Source of the DNA: Propionibacteriales bacterium
GTDB taxonomy: Bacteria > Actinomycetota > Actinomycetes > Propionibacteriales > Nocardioidaceae
Length of the DNA: 64,000 bases
Direction of reading: 5' to 3'
Assembly: GCA_026392465.1 (NCBI GenBank)
Contig: JAPLCA010000001.1
Coordinates: 1-64,000, forward strand
Part shown: one piece after another, positions 15,219 to 23,562 of the stretch
Position numbering within the stretch: the stretch's first letter is position 1
How the letters are laid out: each line of letters begins with the position of its first letter
Notes under the pieces: model-generated
Databases searched by the model: none
Seen by the model: the letters and a program-made list of their open reading frames with translations, nothing else
Told to the model about the DNA's origin: nothing
Made by a program: the position numbers and the translations under genes

Positions 15219-15530
15219 ATGTCCAGTCGCGCACCCTCGAAGCAGCCCAGCACCTCGGCCAAGCTCCTCTACCGCCCGGTGGGGATCGTCAGCTCGATCC
15301 TCGGCGGACTCCTGTCGAGCCTGATCTTCAAGCAGATCTGGAAGCGCGTCAGCCCCAGCAGCGACCAGCGCTCCGACGCGCCGGGTCCGCTCGAGAGCGA
15401 GTACCCGATCAAGGAGATCCTCGTCGCGGCGGCGCTGCAGGGCGCGATCTACGCCGTCGTCAAGGCGGTCATCAACCGCCAGGGCGCCCGCACCTTCGAG
15501 AAGGTCACCGGCGAGTGGCCCGGCTCCTGA
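15219..15530 (+). CDS. DUF4235 family protein
   Basis: The 103-residue protein from ATG 15219 matches the DUF4235 pattern: LLYRPVGIVSSILGGLLSSL, IFKQIWKRV, an acidic spacer, then AAALQGAIYAVVKAVINRQG and TGEWPGS. It has one or two membrane helices and is found almost only in actinobacteria, function unknown. The track's longer start overlaps the permease and is not real. A strong hairpin follows the stop. Confidence 0.85.
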   Translation: MSSRAPSKQPSTSAKLLYRPVGIVSSILGGLLSSLIFKQIWKRVSPSSDQRSDAPGPLESEYPIKEILVAAALQGAIYAVVKAVINRQGARTFEKVTGEWPGS

Positions 15531-15540
15531 GCCTCGCCCA

Positions 15541-15585
15541 CGACGAAGGCGCTGTCACCCCGGTCGGGTGACAGCGCCTTCGTCG
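15541..15585. terminator. Bidirectional hairpin terminator
   Basis: Perfect 20-base arms (CGACGAAGGCGCTGTCACCC and its complement) flank a 5-base loop between the convergent DUF4235 and DJ-1/PfpI genes. Confidence 0.8.
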
Positions 15586-15598
15586 TCGGTCGTCGCCG

Positions 15599-16159
15599 TC
15601 AGCCGGCGAAGACCTCCACCAGCTTGGCGTTGAACGCGGGGATGTCATCGGGGTTGCGCGAGGTGATCAGGTCCCAGCCGTTCGCCGGGCAGTGGAACAC
15701 CTCGGCGTCCTGCCAGGTGCCGCCGGCGTTCCTGACGTCGGTCGCCAGCGACGGGAACGACGTGAGCGTCTTGCCCGGGAGCACGCCGGCCTCGACCAGC
15801 GTCCACGGGGCGTGGCAGATCGCAGCGACGGGCTTGCCGGCGTCCACGAACGCCTTGACCAGCGCGACCGACGTCTCGTCGGAGCGCACCTTGTCGGCGT
15901 TCACGGTGCCGCCGGGCAGCACGAGGGCGTCGTAGTCGGCGGCCGAGGCGTCGGCCACGGCGACCGTCGCCTCGAACGTGGCGTCCTTGTCGGTGTCGTT
16001 CACCATCGACTGGACGGTGCCGGCCTCGGGCGCGATGTGCACGGGCGTGCCGCCGGCCTCGACGACCGCCTTCCACGGCTCCTCGAGCTCGGGCTTCTCC
16101 ACCCCGATCTCGGCGGTGAGGAAGGCGATGGTCTTGCCGGACAGGGATGCGTCGGACAT
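15599..16159 (-). CDS. DJ-1/PfpI family protein (type 1 glutamine amidotransferase-like)
   Basis: The 186-residue protein has the DJ-1/PfpI fold: TIAFLTAEIGVEKPELEEPW at the start, YDALVLPGGTVNADKVRSDE, and the nucleophile elbow AAICHAPWTLVEAG with the conserved Cys. This matches the YhbO/PfpI branch, reported as proteases, glyoxalases or deglycases; cytoplasmic stress protection is the usual role. It is downstream of and in the same direction as the whiB gene, with a 21-base gap, so the two may be co-transcribed. Confidence 0.9.
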   Translation of the reverse strand: MSDASLSGKTIAFLTAEIGVEKPELEEPWKAVVEAGGTPVHIAPEAGTVQSMVNDTDKDATFEATVAVADASAADYDALVLPGGTVNADKVRSDETSVALVKAFVDAGKPVAAICHAPWTLVEAGVLPGKTLTSFPSLATDVRNAGGTWQDAEVFHCPANGWDLITSRNPDDIPAFNAKLVEVFAG

Positions 16160-16180
16160 GAGAAGTCCTCTCGGTGGGGG

Positions 16181-16477
16181 TCAGGCAGCGCGGTGAGGGT
16201 GCGGGCTGCGGCTGAGGATGTCGCGCCGCTCGGACTCGCTGAGCCCTCCCCACACACCGTACGGTTCCTGCACCGAAAGCGCGTGCTCACGGCACTGCTC
16301 GATCACCGGGCAGCGCGCGCAGAGCTCCTTCGCGGCCTGTTCTCGCCGGGCCTTCGGCGCTCCGCGCTCGGCCTCCGGCGAGAAGAAGCTCTCCGGATCG
16401 ACCTCACGGCAGAGACCGTCGTACTGCCAGTCGTACGTCTCCTGCAGCGGCATCGGCAGGCGTCTGATGTTGACCAT
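16181..16477 (-). CDS. WhiB-family Fe-S regulator, WhiB3/WhiD-like
   Basis: The protein has 98 residues from ATG 16477. The four cluster ligands are at C23, C53, C56 and C62 (spacing C-x29-C-x2-C-x5-C), followed by GVWGG at 74-78 and a basic C-terminal SESERRDIL segment. YDWQYDGLCREVDPESFFSP and the AERGAPKARREQAAKELC region resemble WhiD/WhiB3, which controls sporulation septation in Streptomyces and redox/lipid homeostasis in mycobacteria. It would bind a [4Fe-4S] cluster and the primary sigma factor. The track start at 16558 is too long. Confidence 0.92.
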   Translation of the reverse strand: MVNIRRLPMPLQETYDWQYDGLCREVDPESFFSPEAERGAPKARREQAAKELCARCPVIEQCREHALSVQEPYGVWGGLSESERRDILSRSPHPHRAA

Positions 16478-16656
16478 TTCGTGCCCCCTCTCGGTCGCGT
16501 CGGAGTCTCCGGCGACCTTGATGGGCTCCGGGGCGGCGGTTGCTCCGACCAGAAACACAACTTGCTCACAATCTATGCACCTTGAACCGGAATGGCAAGA
16601 TCCTGGATCCTCCGTAGCATGAGCAACCTACCCAGGAAGGCTGGGAGGTGACGTAG

Positions 16657-17637
16657 GTGAAGGAAACACCAGGACGTCCCGAGGAACCCCGTCAGCCCGC
16701 GGGACAGTGGAGCGACGTCGCCGACGCCGGTACTGACCTGACATGGGGTGTGGGAGCCGTCTCCTCGCGACTTGGTGTCGCCGCGTCGACCCTGCGCACC
16801 TGGGAACGGCGGTACGGCATCGGGCCGAGCCACCGCACGCACGGCGGCCACCGGCGCTACACCGAGCGCGACATCACCCGTGTCGAGCTGGTCCGTCGCA
16901 TGGTGGCGAGAGGGGTCTCCGCCCAGGACGCCGCCCGGGTGGCCCGTCACCTCGACCGCGACGATCTCGCCGCAGCGCTGCGCGGCGAGACCAGCCACAC
17001 GGCGCCCGTCCAGACCGACGACCTCCTCGACTCGTTCCTCGCCGCAGCCACGGCCAGCGACGAGGCACGGCTGCAGCAGATCGTCACCGGCGTGCTGGAG
17101 TCGTCGTCGGTGCTCGAGGCGTGGCGGGACGTGCTGTCGCCGGCGCTCGGCCGTCTCACGCAGGAGGTGTCGCGCGGGAACCTCGACCGCGACGCGCTCT
17201 CCCTGGCCCTGCGGACGGTGCTCGGGGCGCTGCACGTGGTGCGCGGCCCCAGTGCGCCCCCCGCCCAGGGCGGCCTCAAGCCGCAGGTGCTGCTCGCCAC
17301 CTTCACCGAGGAGTCCCAGGCCCTCCCGTTCGTCGCGTGGGCCGCAGCGCTCGCCCAGGCCGACGTGGTGCTGCGCGTCATCGGACCCGACATCGGCCCC
17401 CGTGAGGTGCTCGACCTCGCCTCCCGGCTGTCGCCGTCGGTGGTCGTGCTGTGGGACGCGCCCGGCGACTCGGCCGGGATCGTGCGCCACCACGTCGAGA
17501 ACGGCGGTCGCAGCGCGTTCATCCGTGCCAGCCCCGGGTGGCCGGACGAGGTGCGCATCCGCTTCGGCACCGAGACGCCGGAGGTCGCCGCCGACGTCGG
17601 CACCGCCGTGCGCAAGGTCCTCGACCGCGTGCGCTGA
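16657..17637 (+). CDS. MerR-type regulator with B12-binding-like C-terminal domain
   Basis: The protein has 326 residues from GTG 16657, with GGGAGGTG upstream. The MerR winged helix spans about residues 30-100 (GAVSSRLGVAASTLRTWERR, YGIGPSHRTHGGHRRYTERD). It is followed by a helical domain and an alpha/beta domain (VLLATFTEESQALPFVAWAA) like the CarH/LitR family. I see neither the ExHxxG motif nor a clear cobalamin-ligand His, so B12 binding is doubtful. It is divergent from whiB and probably autoregulated. Confidence 0.85.
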   Translation: MKETPGRPEEPRQPAGQWSDVADAGTDLTWGVGAVSSRLGVAASTLRTWERRYGIGPSHRTHGGHRRYTERDITRVELVRRMVARGVSAQDAARVARHLDRDDLAAALRGETSHTAPVQTDDLLDSFLAAATASDEARLQQIVTGVLESSSVLEAWRDVLSPALGRLTQEVSRGNLDRDALSLALRTVLGALHVVRGPSAPPAQGGLKPQVLLATFTEESQALPFVAWAAALAQADVVLRVIGPDIGPREVLDLASRLSPSVVVLWDAPGDSAGIVRHHVENGGRSAFIRASPGWPDEVRIRFGTETPEVAADVGTAVRKVLDRVR

Positions 17638-17673
17638 CCGCGAGCGCGTCCGGGTGAGGTCTAGCCTTTCCCC

Positions 17674-18477
17674 ATGACCACGTCTGCCGTCCTCACCCGC
17701 ATCGACGGACCTGTCGCGTACGTGAGCCTCAACCGGCCCGAGAAGCTCAACGGCGTCGACTTCGAGGTCCTCCAGGGCCTGATCGACGCCGCCGCCGAGG
17801 TGCGCGGTCGTCGTGACGTCCGCGCCGTCGTGCTGCAGGGCGAGGGGGACTCGTTCTGCGCCGGCCTCGACTTCGCCTCGGTGCAGCCCCAGCGGGCGAA
17901 GGTCGCGCGGTTCTTCCTGACCCCGCCCTGGCGCGCCACCAACGGCTTCCAGCAGGCGCTGTGGGCCTGGCGCGAGCTGCCTGTGCCGGTGATCGCCGTG
18001 ACGCACGGTCATGTCTTCGGTGCCGGCATCCAGTTGGCCCTCGCCGCCGACTTCCGGTTCACGACGCCCGACGCGCAGTGGTCGCTGCTGGAGGCCAAGT
18101 GGGGTCTCGTGCCCGACATGAGCGGCACCGTCCCCCTCGTCGAGCTGGTCGGCGCCGACGTCGCCAAGCGGCTCGCGATGACCGGCGAGACCGTCTCCGG
18201 CGAGGAGGCCGCCGAGATCGGGCTGGCGTCCGGCGTCGCCGACGACCCCCTGAAGCCGGCGCTGGAGCTGGTCGACGCGATCGTCGCCCGCTCGCCCGAC
18301 TCCGTCGCGGCCAGCAAGAAGCTGCTCAACCAGGTGCGGCTCGGCGGGCTGCGCTCGGCGTTCCGCCGCGAGCGTCTCTACCAGCTCGCCATGTTCCGCT
18401 CCCCGAACACCGCGATCGCCCGCAAGGCGGGTCTGAAGCGCGAGCAGCCCCAGTTCGGCCCCCGCACGTTCGGCTGA
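17674..18477 (+). CDS. Crotonase family protein (enoyl-CoA hydratase/dienoyl-CoA isomerase-like)
   Basis: The 267-residue protein carries the crotonase oxyanion-hole segments SFCAGLDFASV and GHVFGAGIQLALAADFRF. EAKWGLVPDMSGTVPL resembles the delta3,5-delta2,4-dienoyl-CoA isomerase branch more than classical hydratases, where Glu occupies the acid position. It acts on acyl-CoA thioesters in fatty-acid or amino-acid degradation. The gene stands alone and is followed by REP-like repeats. Confidence 0.88.
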   Translation: MTTSAVLTRIDGPVAYVSLNRPEKLNGVDFEVLQGLIDAAAEVRGRRDVRAVVLQGEGDSFCAGLDFASVQPQRAKVARFFLTPPWRATNGFQQALWAWRELPVPVIAVTHGHVFGAGIQLALAADFRFTTPDAQWSLLEAKWGLVPDMSGTVPLVELVGADVAKRLAMTGETVSGEEAAEIGLASGVADDPLKPALELVDAIVARSPDSVAASKKLLNQVRLGGLRSAFRRERLYQLAMFRSPNTAIARKAGLKREQPQFGPRTFG

Positions 18478-18758
18478 ACCTGAAGGCGCGCAGCGCCTGA
18501 ACGGTGAAGCCAGGTCGAGTCGTGCACCGGCGGAGCCGGTCCCGCTGTATCGAGACCTCGGCAGCGTCCAGACCCCGGCACGCCCGGGCTGGTGACGCTG
18601 GGCCGTTGCCGGGTGGTCTCGCTCCGTCGCGGCTACGCCCCCTTGCGACGGCTCCACTGTCCGACCGGGCTCCTTCGTCGCCGGTCGGACTACTCGACCA
18701 GCGGATGGGCGTCGCACCGCACGGGCTCGGGGCGGGGTGCGTTGTTAGGCTGGCGCGC
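18478..18758. repeat. REP-like repeat region between crotonase and methyltransferase genes
   Basis: The region holds an element beginning GCCGTTGCCGGGTGGTCTCG (about 18602) and ending CTACTCGACCAGCG (about 18690-18703). Inside are two hairpins: CCGTCGC/GCGACGG (18624-18650) and GTCCGACCGG/CCGGTCGGAC (18659-18690). A reversed element start (GTATCGAGACC) lies at 18547. The same termini recur at 57125-57200 and 60168-60359. No gene is seen here. Confidence 0.75.
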
Positions 18759-19519
18759 GTGACGGACGAGAAGCGCAAGAAGGTCGCCGACCAGTACGAC
18801 CGCGGCTACGACTACACGGCCTACTGGGACAACCGCGACTACGAGCACGCCGCCGAGGAGGCGGCGATCCGTCGTCTGCTGGACGGCCGTCACTTCGGCC
18901 GGGCGGCCGACGTCGGCGGCGGCTTCGGCCGGCTCTGCCTGCTGCTGCGCGAGTACGCCGACCACGTCACGCTCGCCGAGCCGAGCCGCACGCAGCTGGA
19001 GGCGGCGGAGCGCGTGCTCGCCGGCACCGACATCGCGCAGGTGCAGATGCAGGCCGACGACCTGCAGTTCGACGACGCGTCGCTCGACCTGCTGACGATG
19101 GTGCGCGTCATGCACCACATCCCCGAGCCGACCACCGAGTTCTCCGAGATCGCGCGCGTGCTCAAGCCCGGCGCGACCGCCCTCATCGAGGTCGCGAACT
19201 ACGGCCACTTCAAGAACCGTCGACGGTTCAAGAAGGAGGGCAAGGCGCTGCCGAAGGAGCCCGTCAGCATCCGCACGGCCACGGCCGAGGAGCCCGACGC
19301 CATCGCGTTCGTCAACCACAACGTCGACACCGTCGTCGACCAGCTCGCGTCCGCGGGGCTGCACCTGGAGCGGAAGCTGTCGGTCTCGAACCTGCGCAGC
19401 GAGAAGCTGAAGAAGGCGCTCCCGACCGGTCTGCTCGTCTCGGTCGAGAAGGCCCTGCAGGAGCGGCTCGCGTCGCGCGATTCGGCCCGAGCATCTTCCT
19501 CGAGCTGCGCCGCCGCTGA
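18759..19519 (+). CDS. Class I SAM-dependent methyltransferase, C-terminus frameshifted
   Basis: It starts at GTG 18759 (MTDEKRKKVADQYDRGYDYT). Motif I is ADVGGGFGRLCLLL; post-I and motif II regions are VTLAEPSRTQLEAA and MVRVMHHIPEPTTEFSEIAR. The Methyltransf_11 core is intact; the substrate is unknown. At about 19489 the frame breaks: another frame gives FGPSIFLELRRR followed by TGA 19517-19519, a natural ending, whereas the annotated frame runs into the next gene. One missing base in CGCGATTCGG would explain it. This is either a real mutation or a sequence error. Confidence 0.8.
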
Positions 19520-19536
19520 CCACCGACCAGTACCTG

Positions 19537-20136
19537 GTGCCTGCGGGCTCGGCCGACGTCGAGCTCGAGGTCAGCCGCTCGCGGTTCCTCGCGCACGTCG
19601 CCCCGGCGGGCGACGAGCAGGCGGCGCGCGCAGTGGTCGCCGCCGTGCGCGCGCAGCACCCGACCGCCGGGCACCACTGCACGGCGTTCGTCGTGGGTCC
19701 CGACGCGCGCCTGCGCCGCTCCAACGACGACGGTGAGCCGTCCGGCTCCGCGGGTCGGCCGATGCTGGAGGTGCTCACCGGGCGCGGCGTGAGCGACGTC
19801 GTCGCGGTCGTGTCGCGGTGGTTCGGTGGCACGCTCCTCGGGGTCGGCGGCCTGGTGCGTGCCTACGGTGACGCCACCGCGCTGGCTCTCGACGCCGCAG
19901 GCACGCGGGCGCTTCGCCGTCGGCTGCTCGTCGACGTGACGGTCCCGGTGGACCTGGTCGGCGTGGTCGAGAACCGGCTCCGCTCCAGCTGGGACGTCGT
20001 CGACGTCGCCTACGGGTCGCACGTGGTGCTGACGCTCGCCGTCGAGCCCGACCGTGGCGGCGAGGTGGGGGCCAGCGTCGCCTCGCTGACGTCGGGACGT
20101 GGCGACGTCGCGACGGTCGGCGAGACCTGGCGGTAG
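19537..20136 (+). CDS. IMPACT/YigZ family protein
   Basis: The product has 199 residues from GTG 19537. Conserved blocks are TAGHHCTAFVVGPD, SNDDGEPSGSAGRPMLEVL and VVSRWFGGTLLGVGGLVRAY, followed by a C-terminal ferredoxin-like domain (DUF1949). The family is linked to translation control (human IMPACT) and in bacteria is uncharacterised. A CTG at 19516 would add TTDQYLV, which resembles the family N-terminus and would overlap the methyltransferase stop as CTGA. Confidence 0.88.
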   Translation: MPAGSADVELEVSRSRFLAHVAPAGDEQAARAVVAAVRAQHPTAGHHCTAFVVGPDARLRRSNDDGEPSGSAGRPMLEVLTGRGVSDVVAVVSRWFGGTLLGVGGLVRAYGDATALALDAAGTRALRRRLLVDVTVPVDLVGVVENRLRSSWDVVDVAYGSHVVLTLAVEPDRGGEVGASVASLTSGRGDVATVGETWR

Positions 20137-20188
20137 GTCAGCAAGAACGGTCGGGCACGGGCGGGCCGGGGCCCCTCAGACTGGGGGC

Positions 20189-21139
20189 ATGACCGTCCCG
20201 CCACCGGACCGTGTGCTGGCCCTGCTCGACGCGGTGCTCTCCGACGACCACGGGCAGCTCGACGACATCGCGAGGGGCGCACACCTCTCCGCCTTCCACC
20301 TCGCACGCCAGGTGAGCGGCGCGACCGGTGAGCCGCCCGTGAGCCTGCGGCGGCGGGTGCGGCTCGAGCGGGCCGCCTGGCAGCTGCAGCGCGGCGCGCG
20401 CGTCACCGACGTCGCGCTCGACGCCGGGTTCGAGTCCGTCGACGGGTTCAGCCGCGCCTTCGCCCGCGCCTACGGGTGCGCACCGTCGCAGCTCCCGCCC
20501 ACCGTCGAGCGCGGGCACTGGCTCCCGTCGCCGAACGGCATCCACTTCCACGGACCGTCCGTGCTGTACGTCGACGCCGGGGAGACCCGCGAGCATCCGG
20601 GCGGTGACGTGCTCCAGCTGCTCGTCCGCCACGACCTCGACGACGTGCGCGGCCTGCTCGCTGCCGCGGGTCGTCTGGACGAGGAGGCGCTCGACGTCGT
20701 GAGGATGCCGGGTCACCGTGTCCTGGACTGGCACGGTCCCGAGGAGACGCTGCGCGCCGTGCTCACCCACCTGGCCGGCGACACCGAGCCGTGGCTGGCG
20801 ATGCTCGACGGCGCACCGGCGCGGCCGCGCCCCGGCCGCCCGACCGTCGCCGAGCTCCTCGAGCGGCACGACGACGTGGCACCGCGCTGGCTCGCCTGGG
20901 TGCTCGACGTGGACCGTCGCTCCGCGTGGGCGGACAGCGTCGTCGACGCGCTCTGCGAGCCGCCCGAGTCCTTCCGGCTGGGACAGGTGGTCTCCCACGT
21001 GCTCACGTTCTCGGCGCAGCGACGGCACGTGGCCCGCTGGATGCTCAGCAGCGCAGGAGTCGACGTGCTGCCCGAGCCCGACCCCGTGCTCTGGCACCGT
21101 CGCGCCGGCCACGACGACCCGTCAGGAGCGACGCGATGA
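20189..21139 (+). CDS. AraC-type HTH regulator with DinB-like C-terminal domain
   Basis: The 316-residue protein from ATG 20189 has an N-terminal AraC domain (LDDIARGAHLSAFHLARQVS ... VTDVALDAGFESVDGFSRAF). A long C-terminal region follows, with helical HDLDDVRGLLAAAGRL, TLRAVLTHLAGDTEPWLAML and a QVVSHVLTFSAQRRHVARWM helix typical of DinB/YfiT four-helix bundles. The fusion is known in actinobacteria as a probable stress or drug sensor. It is coupled to the RibD-like gene by a 4-bp overlap, so it may control its own operon. Confidence 0.85.
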   Translation: MTVPPPDRVLALLDAVLSDDHGQLDDIARGAHLSAFHLARQVSGATGEPPVSLRRRVRLERAAWQLQRGARVTDVALDAGFESVDGFSRAFARAYGCAPSQLPPTVERGHWLPSPNGIHFHGPSVLYVDAGETREHPGGDVLQLLVRHDLDDVRGLLAAAGRLDEEALDVVRMPGHRVLDWHGPEETLRAVLTHLAGDTEPWLAMLDGAPARPRPGRPTVAELLERHDDVAPRWLAWVLDVDRRSAWADSVVDALCEPPESFRLGQVVSHVLTFSAQRRHVARWMLSSAGVDVLPEPDPVLWHRRAGHDDPSGATR

Positions 21140-21687
21140 CCGACCGACCCCGCGCGCGGTACGTGACCGCCACGACCCTCGACGGCTTCCTGGCCGACGA
21201 GCGCGACTCGCTCGACTGGCTGCTCGAGCAGGACCACGACCCGGACGGCGCGGGCGGCCACGAGCACATGACCGGTGCCGGCGCGCTGGTGATGGGTGCG
21301 ACGACCTACCGGTGGGTGGTCGACCACCTCGCCGAGACCGGCGAGCCCTGGCCCTACGAGCAGCCGACCTTCGTCTTCACGCACCGGGAGCTAGCGACCG
21401 TCGCGCCGACGGTCCGCGTCGTCGCCGGCGACCCGGCCGGACCGTGGCCGGAGATCGTCGAGGCGGCGGACGGCCGGGACGTCTGGGTCGTCGGCGGGGG
21501 CGCGCTCGCCGCCGACCTGGCGGAGGCCGGCCTGCTCGACGAGGTCATCGTCTCCGTCGCCCCCGTCACCCTCGGTGCGGGACGGCCGCTGTTCCCGCGG
21601 CGGTTCGACCTGCGTCTGCGCGACGTCGGACGGAACCGTGCGTTCGTCGTCGCGCACTACGACGTCGTCGGCCCGCGGGCCGGCTGA
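21136..21687 (+). CDS. Dihydrofolate reductase/RibD C-terminal domain family protein
   Basis: The 183-residue protein starts at ATG 21136 in overlap with the regulator. RYVTATTLDGFLADERDSLD, ALVMGATTYRWVVDHL, and DVWVVGGGALAADLAEAGLL are the RibD_C pattern for NADPH binding. These stand-alone proteins are called YwjB/YyaP-like reductases; substrate unknown. It is paired with the AraC-DinB regulator here. Confidence 0.88.
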   Translation: MTDRPRARYVTATTLDGFLADERDSLDWLLEQDHDPDGAGGHEHMTGAGALVMGATTYRWVVDHLAETGEPWPYEQPTFVFTHRELATVAPTVRVVAGDPAGPWPEIVEAADGRDVWVVGGGALAADLAEAGLLDEVIVSVAPVTLGAGRPLFPRRFDLRLRDVGRNRAFVVAHYDVVGPRAG

Positions 21688-21696
21688 GCCGCTGGG

Positions 21697-22824
21697 TCAG
21701 CGGCGCTTCTGCCAGGCGGCGCGGGCTGCGACGGCGGAGTCGGGGTAGTCGGCGAACACGCCGTCGACCCCGGCGTCGAAGTACCGGAACAGCTCGGTGC
21801 GCACGTCGCCCTGGGCGTTCGGGTCGGTGCCGATGCGCAGGTCGGTGGGCAGGAACTGGTTCTCGTTGCGGATCGTGTAGACGACCACCTTCAGCCCCGC
21901 ACGGTGCGCGTCGTCGACGAGCGACGTCGGCGTCGTGTGCGCGCCCCGGGCGTCGCGGGGGATGACCTGGCTCTTGTCGGGGCCGATCCAGCGGGCGTAC
22001 CGGGCCACGGAGCGCAGGCCCTGCGGCGTCGTCAGGTCGGCGTACGTCGTGTCGTCGCCGCGCGAGACCAGGTCGTACGGCGCGCCGGACGCGGACGTCA
22101 GCTGCACGAGCGGCACCCGGGTCCAGCGGGACAGCTCCTTGAGGTTCGACGTCTCGAACGACTGGACGACGATCGGCGCGTTGCGACGGTCCCAGCCGGC
22201 CTTGCGGATCGCGCGCACGAGCGGGCGGTTCAGGTCGAGCCCGATCGAGCGGAAGTAGGTGGGGTGCTTGGTCTCCGGGGCGACCGCGATGGTGCGACGA
22301 CCGCGGCTCTCGCGCTTCGCGAGCTCGACCACCTCGTCGAAGGTCGGGATCTCGAAGCGCCCGTCGTACACGGTGTTGCCCGGCCGCACCTGCGGGAGAC
22401 GCTCGACCGCGCGCAGCGTCTTGAGCTCGGCGAGCGTGAAGTCCTCGGTGAACCAGCCGGTCACGTCGACGCCGTCGATCACCTTGGTCGTGCGCCGGTC
22501 GGCGAACTCCGGGTGCGAGGCGACGTCGGTGGTGCCGCTGATCTCGTTCTCGTGGCGGGCGACGAGCACGCCGTCCTTCGTGCTGACGAGGTCGGGCTCG
22601 ATGACGTCGGCGCCCTGGCGGATGGCGAGCTCGTAGGCGGCGAGGGTGTGCTCGGGACGGTGGCCCGACGCGCCACGGTGGGCGAAGACGGTGACCGTAC
22701 GGGTGGGCTTCTTGCCGTGCTGGACGACCGGCTTGTCGTGCGTGGGCGCGACCGGCGTGGCGACCGCGACGCTGGGGGTGGCGATCGCGCCGGCGGCGGC
22801 GAGACTGACAGCGAGCAGCTTCAT
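21697..22824 (-). CDS. Secreted glycerophosphodiester phosphodiesterase
   Basis: The protein has 375 residues from ATG 22824, with a signal peptide (MKLLAVSLAAAGAIATPSVA) and cleavage likely after AVA. The GDPD catalytic motifs are FAHRGASGHRPEHT, the EPD metal site (DVIEPDLVSTKDG) and ARHENE. A late KVVVYTIRNENQF and GVDGVFADYPD close the barrel. It resembles GlpQ-type enzymes that cleave glycerophosphodiesters to glycerol-3-phosphate outside the membrane, for phosphate or glycerol scavenging. Confidence 0.92.
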   Translation of the reverse strand: MKLLAVSLAAAGAIATPSVAVATPVAPTHDKPVVQHGKKPTRTVTVFAHRGASGHRPEHTLAAYELAIRQGADVIEPDLVSTKDGVLVARHENEISGTTDVASHPEFADRRTTKVIDGVDVTGWFTEDFTLAELKTLRAVERLPQVRPGNTVYDGRFEIPTFDEVVELAKRESRGRRTIAVAPETKHPTYFRSIGLDLNRPLVRAIRKAGWDRRNAPIVVQSFETSNLKELSRWTRVPLVQLTSASGAPYDLVSRGDDTTYADLTTPQGLRSVARYARWIGPDKSQVIPRDARGAHTTPTSLVDDAHRAGLKVVVYTIRNENQFLPTDLRIGTDPNAQGDVRTELFRYFDAGVDGVFADYPDSAVAARAAWQKRR

Positions 22825-22886
22825 GACTCCAGGGCAGCCGCCGCGGGTGAACATCGGGCGACATCGCGTCGCCGATCACATGACGG

Positions 22887-23414
22887 TCAGAGGGCGCCGA
22901 GGCGCTGCAGCACGTCGCGCACGTGCTGGAGCGCGTTCTTCTCCGCCAGGCCCGTGGTGTCGTCGAAGTAGAGGCCGTCACCGATGAGCTGGATGGTCCG
23001 GGCCAGCGACTCGTCGCCGAGGTGCTCGCGCAGCACCACGAACCAGCCCTCGCGCAGGTCGGCCAGCGCGTTCGAGGCGCGGGTGTCGTTCTCCTGCGCG
23101 ATGCGTCCCGCGGCGATCAGGGCACGGTCGAAGTCGGAGCCGGAGTCGACCGACGTCTCGAGGTAGTAGCCCACGGGCCCCTCGGGCGCCTCGCTCATCG
23201 CCGCGGCGTCGCGTGCGCCCTGCTCCCGCAGCCGGGTGAGCATGCCGTCGACCAGCTCGTCCTTGCTGTGGAAGTGGTACAGCAGGCCGCCCTTGGACAC
23301 CTCGGCCTGCGCGGCGACGGCGTCGAGCGTGGCCGCGCGGCTGCCCTGGGTGACGAGGAGCGTCTCGAACGCGTCGAGCACACGGTCGCGGGTGGAGCGC
23401 TCGGCCGGCGGCAT
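22887..23414 (-). CDS. TetR/AcrR family regulator of the adjacent MFS pump
   Basis: The 175-residue protein has the TetR helix-turn-helix (AATLDAVAAQAEVSKGGLLY, HFHSKDELVDGML) and an all-helical ligand domain. It is divergent from the MFS gene with an inverted repeat in the intergenic region, the usual local-repressor arrangement (compare LfrR with LfrA). The ligand is probably a hydrophobic or cationic drug; this is inference from context. Confidence 0.9.
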   Translation of the reverse strand: MPPAERSTRDRVLDAFETLLVTQGSRAATLDAVAAQAEVSKGGLLYHFHSKDELVDGMLTRLREQGARDAAAMSEAPEGPVGYYLETSVDSGSDFDRALIAAGRIAQENDTRASNALADLREGWFVVLREHLGDESLARTIQLIGDGLYFDDTTGLAEKNALQHVRDVLQRLGAL

Positions 23415-23478
23415 GGCGCGAGCCTACCCGTCAGGGTGCGACACGGATCACCGACGCGGGGACGCACCCGGGCTGGGA

Positions 23479-23502
23479 ACTGTACCGGCTGGACGGTATA
23501 GT
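23479..23502 (+). promoter_or_regulatory. Candidate TetR operator overlapping the MFS -10 box
   Basis: ACTGTACCGGCTGGACGGTATAGT is an imperfect inverted repeat (TGTACCG/CGGTATA). Its right end TATAGT looks like the -10 box of the MFS gene, 60 bases before its ATG. Binding there would block transcription directly. Confidence 0.6.
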
Positions 23503-23562
23503 GGACCTCATGGTCCGGGCGCCGCCCGGACCGTCCCACGTCCGCCGAGAGGAGGCCCCGCC

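Noticed and set aside
16573-18717. Track ORF of 714 residues on the minus strand
   Set aside because: Antisense to the MerR and crotonase genes, both of which have clear domains; no motif in the shadow.
18504-18758. Upstream extension of the methyltransferase ORF
   Set aside because: This part is REP-like repeat DNA; the protein-like sequence begins at GTG 18759.
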